The notes beneath the pieces were generated by a model. That model did no database searches. It had not been told where the DNA came from and saw only the letters and a program-made list of their open reading frames with translations. The position numbers and the translations under genes are program-made. Of a stretch of DNA of 64,000 bases, positions 60,936 to 64,000 are shown piece after piece (position 1 is the stretch's first letter; each line of letters opens with the position of its first letter). This stretch comes from Eubacterium limosum (lineage in GTDB: Bacteria > Bacillota > Clostridia > Eubacteriales > Eubacteriaceae). The stretch lies in assembly GCF_000807675.2 (NCBI RefSeq), contig NZ_CP019962.1:1922001-1986000 (forward strand). Reading direction: 5' to 3'.

Positions 60936-62144
60936 ATGGAGTTAAGTAAGAAAACGGTCCGTACGATCATCGGCCTCATCGTTCTCACCTTGCTGCTCGC
61001 CGCGGGATTGCAAAAAATCGAATCAGTATGGGGGGCCTTTAATTTTGTAATAGGCCTGGTGTTTCCCTTTATTCTTGGCGCCTGTCTGGCTTTTCTTTTA
61101 AACATCCCCATGAGTGTGATCGAACGCCATCTCTTTAGTGAAAATCGCGTGAAAGGGCCTAAAATGCGCAAGCTGGCGCGGCCCCTAAGCCTGGTGCTGG
61201 CGCTTTTGCTGGTGCTTATGATCATTGTGATCGTGATCTTTATCATCGTCCCTGCCATTGCAGATACGGTAGTGACACTGACCAACAGTGTGCCGGGCTT
61301 TATAGATCAGGTGCAGAAGTGGAGCGCTGGCCTTGCGGGCAGCTACCCGGATATTGCCAAACAGATCACGAACTTATCCATTGATTGGGGAAAATTTGGA
61401 GCAGAAATCATTGATTTTCTCCAAAAGGGCGTCACGAGCTTTGTGGGCTCCACCTTTAACGTGGCCAGCAGCATCGCCAGCGGGGTAGTTAACTTTTCGC
61501 TGGGCTTCATCTTTGCCCTGTATGTGCTTTTGCAGAAGGAAAAGCTGGGCTCACAGTTCAGAAAGCTTTTCTACGCCTACCTGCCGGAAAGGGTGACGGA
61601 TAAGCTTTTAGAGGTCTGCCGCCTGTCCAACAGTACCTTCAGCAGCTTTGTGACCGGCCAGTGCACCGAAGCGGTGATCCTGGGCGCCATGTTTGTGGCG
61701 GTCATGCTGATTTTCAGGCTTCCCTACGCGCTGATGATTGGCGTGCTCATTGGCTTCCTGTCTCTGATTCCGATTTTTGGGGCCTTTATCGGCTGCTTCG
61801 TGGGGGCGTTTTTGATCCTCATGGTAAACCCCATGCAGGCGTTCTGGTTTATCGTCATTTTCCTGATCATCCAGCAGATCGAGGGAAACCTGATCTACCC
61901 CCATGTGGTGGGCGGCTCCGTGGGGCTGCCGTCCATCTGGGTGCTGGTGGCGGTCACCATCGGCGGCGGCGCCATGGGCATCACAGGGATGATCATCACC
62001 ATTCCGCTGTGCTCGGTCTGCTACACGCTTCTGCGTGAGGCCACCGGCAAGCGCCTGAGCAGACGGCGGGTTCCGGAGGAAAAATACCGGATCGGCGGCG
62101 AGGCCACGCTGCCCGGGCAAGAAAAGCATCTGGACGAAATGTAA
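60936..62144 (+). CDS. AI-2E family transporter (PerM-like permease)
   Basis: 402 residues, about eight transmembrane helices with the family's cytosolic or external segment in the middle (about 125-190). Typical stretches: FNFVIGLVFPFILGACLAFLLN (over about 27-48), FSLGFIFALYVLLQKEKL and GFLSLIPIFGAFIGCFVGAFL. Members have been linked to AI-2 export or Na+/H+ antiport; substrate unknown here. The ATG at 60936 follows GGAGG by 7 bases and gives MELSKKTVRTII; an upstream in-frame ATG has no ribosome site. Confidence 0.9.
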   Translation: MELSKKTVRTIIGLIVLTLLLAAGLQKIESVWGAFNFVIGLVFPFILGACLAFLLNIPMSVIERHLFSENRVKGPKMRKLARPLSLVLALLLVLMIIVIVIFIIVPAIADTVVTLTNSVPGFIDQVQKWSAGLAGSYPDIAKQITNLSIDWGKFGAEIIDFLQKGVTSFVGSTFNVASSIASGVVNFSLGFIFALYVLLQKEKLGSQFRKLFYAYLPERVTDKLLEVCRLSNSTFSSFVTGQCTEAVILGAMFVAVMLIFRLPYALMIGVLIGFLSLIPIFGAFIGCFVGAFLILMVNPMQAFWFIVIFLIIQQIEGNLIYPHVVGGSVGLPSIWVLVAVTIGGGAMGITGMIITIPLCSVCYTLLREATGKRLSRRRVPEEKYRIGGEATLPGQEKHLDEM

Positions 62145-62267
62145 AATAAATGCCCCCTGGATTTAACAATTTCTGCCTTTTTTAAAGGCCGCCGGGGTGC
62201 TAAAATAAATACTGTTAAAACAAATGATCCGTGGAACGGCATCCCCAGGGGAGCTGTATCCAGTGTG

Positions 62268-62297
62268 CCCCGGTCTCATGTCGGCCGGGTTTTTTTA
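62268..62297 (+). terminator. Terminator of the AI-2E permease gene
   Basis: CCCGG (62269-62273) pairs with CCGGG (62285-62289), 11-nt loop, followed by T7. It lies just before the convergent tetR stop codon. Confidence 0.55.
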
Positions 62298-62307
62298 TGC
62301 CTGTTGC

Positions 62308-62868
62308 TCACTCGATTCTTTTGAAAATTTCCTCGGTCTGCTCAATGAAAAGACGGGTATCGAGGTGCTCGTTGCCCAGTGTCTGGTGGATAAAGAGCCC
62401 GTCAGACAGGAATAGAAGCAGCCAGGCCAGATAATCGGCGGGCACCTCGCTGGTGCGCTCACTGATGCGCGCCGCGATGTATTCGGCGAATTCGCGGTAG
62501 CGTGACAGGAGTTTTTCTCGGATGCGTGCGTTGCCCAGCATGGCGTCGTAGAAAAAGTGGAGCCGCATCCCCGCGGTACCCACATCACCCTCCAGAACAA
62601 ATTTTATGAGCCGGTGCAGGGAGGTGTCCTTTTCAGGATTTTCGACCCAGGTCACCAGGTTTTCGTACTGTTCATCCAGATAGCGGTCTGTGATGTCAAA
62701 CAGAATGTCATTTTTGTTCTTGTAATGGTAGTAAAGTGTTCCCTTGGAGATCCCCGCATACTCGGCGATTTCGGCCAGGGAGATGTCGGATATTTTCTTG
62801 GTTTGCAGGAGGTCCTCGGTCGCCTTTATGATCAGTTCCCGGACGTCGTCCTTTCTCGGTGCTGCCAT
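62308..62868 (-). CDS. TetR/AcrR family transcriptional regulator
   Basis: 186 residues. Helix-turn-helix at about 25-50: ISLAEIAEYAGISKGTLYYH followed by YKNKNDILFDI, the AcrR-type signature. GGGAG lies 8 bases before the ATG at 62868 (MAAPRKDDVRELII); an ATG six codons upstream is not favoured. Divergent from the oxidoreductase gene at 63078, whose leader holds perfect inverted repeats that may be its operator. Confidence 0.9.
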   Translation of the reverse strand: MAAPRKDDVRELIIKATEDLLQTKKISDISLAEIAEYAGISKGTLYYHYKNKNDILFDITDRYLDEQYENLVTWVENPEKDTSLHRLIKFVLEGDVGTAGMRLHFFYDAMLGNARIREKLLSRYREFAEYIAARISERTSEVPADYLAWLLLFLSDGLFIHQTLGNEHLDTRLFIEQTEEIFKRIE

Positions 62869-62950
62869 GTTTATCGCTCCCTTCATTTTTTACAGTATAG
62901 CCTGTAATTTCTTTTTTGTCGAGCCGTTTTTAAGAGAAGGAAAGTAAACC

Positions 62951-62980
62951 TTGACAGAGGCTGAGGGAATTTGATACTAT
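62951..62980 (+). promoter_or_regulatory. sigma-A promoter of the FAD oxidoreductase gene
   Basis: -35 TTGACA (62951-62956), 18-bp spacer, -10 TACTAT (62975-62980), about 95 bp upstream of the start codon. Confidence 0.65.
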
Positions 62981-62991
62981 TAGCTTAAGAA

Positions 62992-63041
62992 AAGTCGGTC
63001 GTATAACCGACTTGATAGTTGATGATTAACTATCAACTATC
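62992..63041. repeat. Two inverted repeats in the oxidoreductase leader
   Basis: AAGTCGGT/ACCGACTT (62992-62999 with 63006-63013) directly followed by GATAGTTGAT/ATCAACTATC (63014-63023 with 63032-63041), both perfect. They may form leader hairpins or act as TetR operators. Short repeats of CCATTAT follow (63041-63056). Confidence 0.55.
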
Positions 63042-63077
63042 CATTATCCATTATTCACTAGATAAAGGGGTGATTAA

Positions 63078-64000
63078 GTGAATGCAGAAAAAATGACCCG
63101 CAAACTGCGCGCCCGCTTTGGAGAGACGCTCTCTGTGCGGCTTGAGGGCCGCGTTATCCGTGTAATCGGGCAGCTTTCAAACTGGGAGGACATCGTCTCG
63201 GCCTGCAGCATGTGCGTCAGTAAAAAGCCAGGCGTGCACGTGGTCAATGATATTATTTTTACGGGAGCCCATATGCCCAAAATGCGTGTGCCCACGCCGA
63301 AAGACAAGGCCCTTGATGGGGCCCGGCCAGATGTGCTCATCATCGGGGGCGGCATCTCAGGGGCCAGCATCGCCAGGGAGCTGACCAGATGGCAGCTTGA
63401 TGTATTGTTGGTGGACAAGGAGGCTGATCTGGCCATGCACGCCTCAGGCAGAAATGACGGCGAGGTGCACCCCGGAGTCGATTTAAACAAAGGGTCGCTG
63501 AAGCAGCACTACGTGCTTCTGGGCAACCAGATGTTTGATACGGTCTGTGACGAGCTGGACGTGCCCTTTGAGCGGTGCGGGCAGTATGTGGGCTTTACAA
63601 GCAAGGCCCTGTACCCTTTTATCTGGGCCTATGCCTGGCAGCGCCGCCATGTGTGTGGTGTGGCAGATACCCGACTCATGGGGCGCCAGGAGCTGCGGGA
63701 GCGGGAGCCGCGCCTCAACCGGGATTTTGAATTTGCGCTGTTTAACCCAAGCGCCGGGTGTGTGTGCCCCTATGGCCTCACCATCGCCTATGGCGAGAAT
63801 GCAGTGCAGAACGGCGCGCGAATCAGCCTGAACACAGCCGTGCTTGGCATGAAAGTTGAAAACGAAGCCATCACTGCGGTGGAGACGAACCGGGGGACGC
63901 TGTACCCAGGGCTTGTCATCAACGCGGCCGGGGCCTTTGCCGAGGACATCGCCCGGATGGCCGGGGATTGTTTTTATTCCATTCATCCCCGCAAGGGGAC
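63078..64000 (+). CDS. FAD-dependent oxidoreductase with BON-like N-terminal domain (3' end outside window)
   Basis: Open to the window end, 307 codons visible. GTG start at 63078 with AAGGGG 7 bases upstream. Residues about 8-60 look like a BON domain (VRLEGRVIRVIGQLSNWEDI, GVHVVNDIIF). A flavin domain follows with dinucleotide motif DVLIIGGGISGASIARELTR (about 86-105) and HASGRNDGEVHPG (about 124-136), like GlpA/LhgO-type dehydrogenases. Substrate could be glycerol 3-phosphate or a hydroxyacid. It is divergent from a TetR gene, so probably inducible. Confidence 0.85.
   Translation, partial: MNAEKMTRKLRARFGETLSVRLEGRVIRVIGQLSNWEDIVSACSMCVSKKPGVHVVNDIIFTGAHMPKMRVPTPKDKALDGARPDVLIIGGGISGASIARELTRWQLDVLLVDKEADLAMHASGRNDGEVHPGVDLNKGSLKQHYVLLGNQMFDTVCDELDVPFERCGQYVGFTSKALYPFIWAYAWQRRHVCGVADTRLMGRQELREREPRLNRDFEFALFNPSAGCVCPYGLTIAYGENAVQNGARISLNTAVLGMKVENEAITAVETNRGTLYPGLVINAAGAFAEDIARMAGDCFYSIHPRKG

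Noticed and set aside
1-64000. CRISPR arrays, tRNA and rRNA genes
   Set aside because: No regularly spaced repeat series and no cloverleaf-like or rRNA segments were recognised in any intergenic gap.

Overview
The window looks like chromosome of an acetogenic, low-to-mid GC Clostridia bacterium, most likely of the Eubacterium limosum / E. callanderi group. This is an inference from gene content: ferredoxin-linked oxidation of branched-chain 2-oxoacids, an MtaA-like uroporphyrinogen decarboxylase-family protein, and clostridial housekeeping synteny without sporulation genes. No rRNA, tRNA or CRISPR array was seen.

Layout. 1-13934 is a housekeeping block: comEC (cut at the window start), holA, rpsT (minus), lepA, rho, rpmE, prmC, efp, a CD1247-type zinc-ribbon protein, asp23-like, nusB, a TsaD/Kae1-like paralogue, xseA, xseB and a polyprenyl diphosphate synthase. 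13979-18552 (minus) is a Bce-type antimicrobial-peptide module: response regulator, intramembrane-sensing kinase, ABC ATPase, FtsX-like permease. 18806-22234 holds a CoA-disulfide reductase/rhodanese fusion, a TfoX C-terminal-domain protein and glycyl-tRNA synthetase. At 22464-24117 an IS1182-type element splits a Na/Pi cotransporter gene. trxB, a BMP-family lipoprotein, a 5'-nucleotidase, glycerol dehydrogenase and class I aldolase follow. 32224-34438 is a TetR-controlled divergon with an MtaA-like gene and an unlisted 48-codon gene; its intergenic region carries three copies of one operator. 34573-39934 is a MarR-controlled heterodimeric ABC exporter plus a cytidylate-kinase-like gene. 41266-48480 is a branched-chain amino-acid fermentation cluster: BrnQ importer, leucine-type dehydrogenase, P-loop ATPase, four-subunit 2-oxoacid:ferredoxin oxidoreductase and CoA-transferase. 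It should take up Leu/Ile/Val, deaminate them, oxidise the keto acids to acyl-CoA plus reduced ferredoxin, and release branched-chain fatty acids.

48611-55605 is the most interesting region. A tyrosine recombinase gene lies between two copies of a 30-nt recombination-site-like sequence whose 6-bp central spacers are in opposite orientation. It directly abuts a surface-fibre operon: VWA adhesin, SipW-type signal peptidase, three TasA/camelysin-like proteins and a membrane- or wall-anchored protein. I read this as a candidate self-contained invertible switch next to a TasA/SipW-type surface system.

55859-64000 holds an aminopeptidase/amino-acid permease pair (minus), a diguanylate cyclase, a decayed stretch with remnants of a LytTR regulator and an M15 peptidase, an AI-2E family permease, a TetR regulator (minus) and the start of a FAD-dependent oxidoreductase with a BON-like N-terminus, cut at the window end. 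Many operons end in one recurring hairpin family with a GATRYGGC-type apex and a 5-nt loop.
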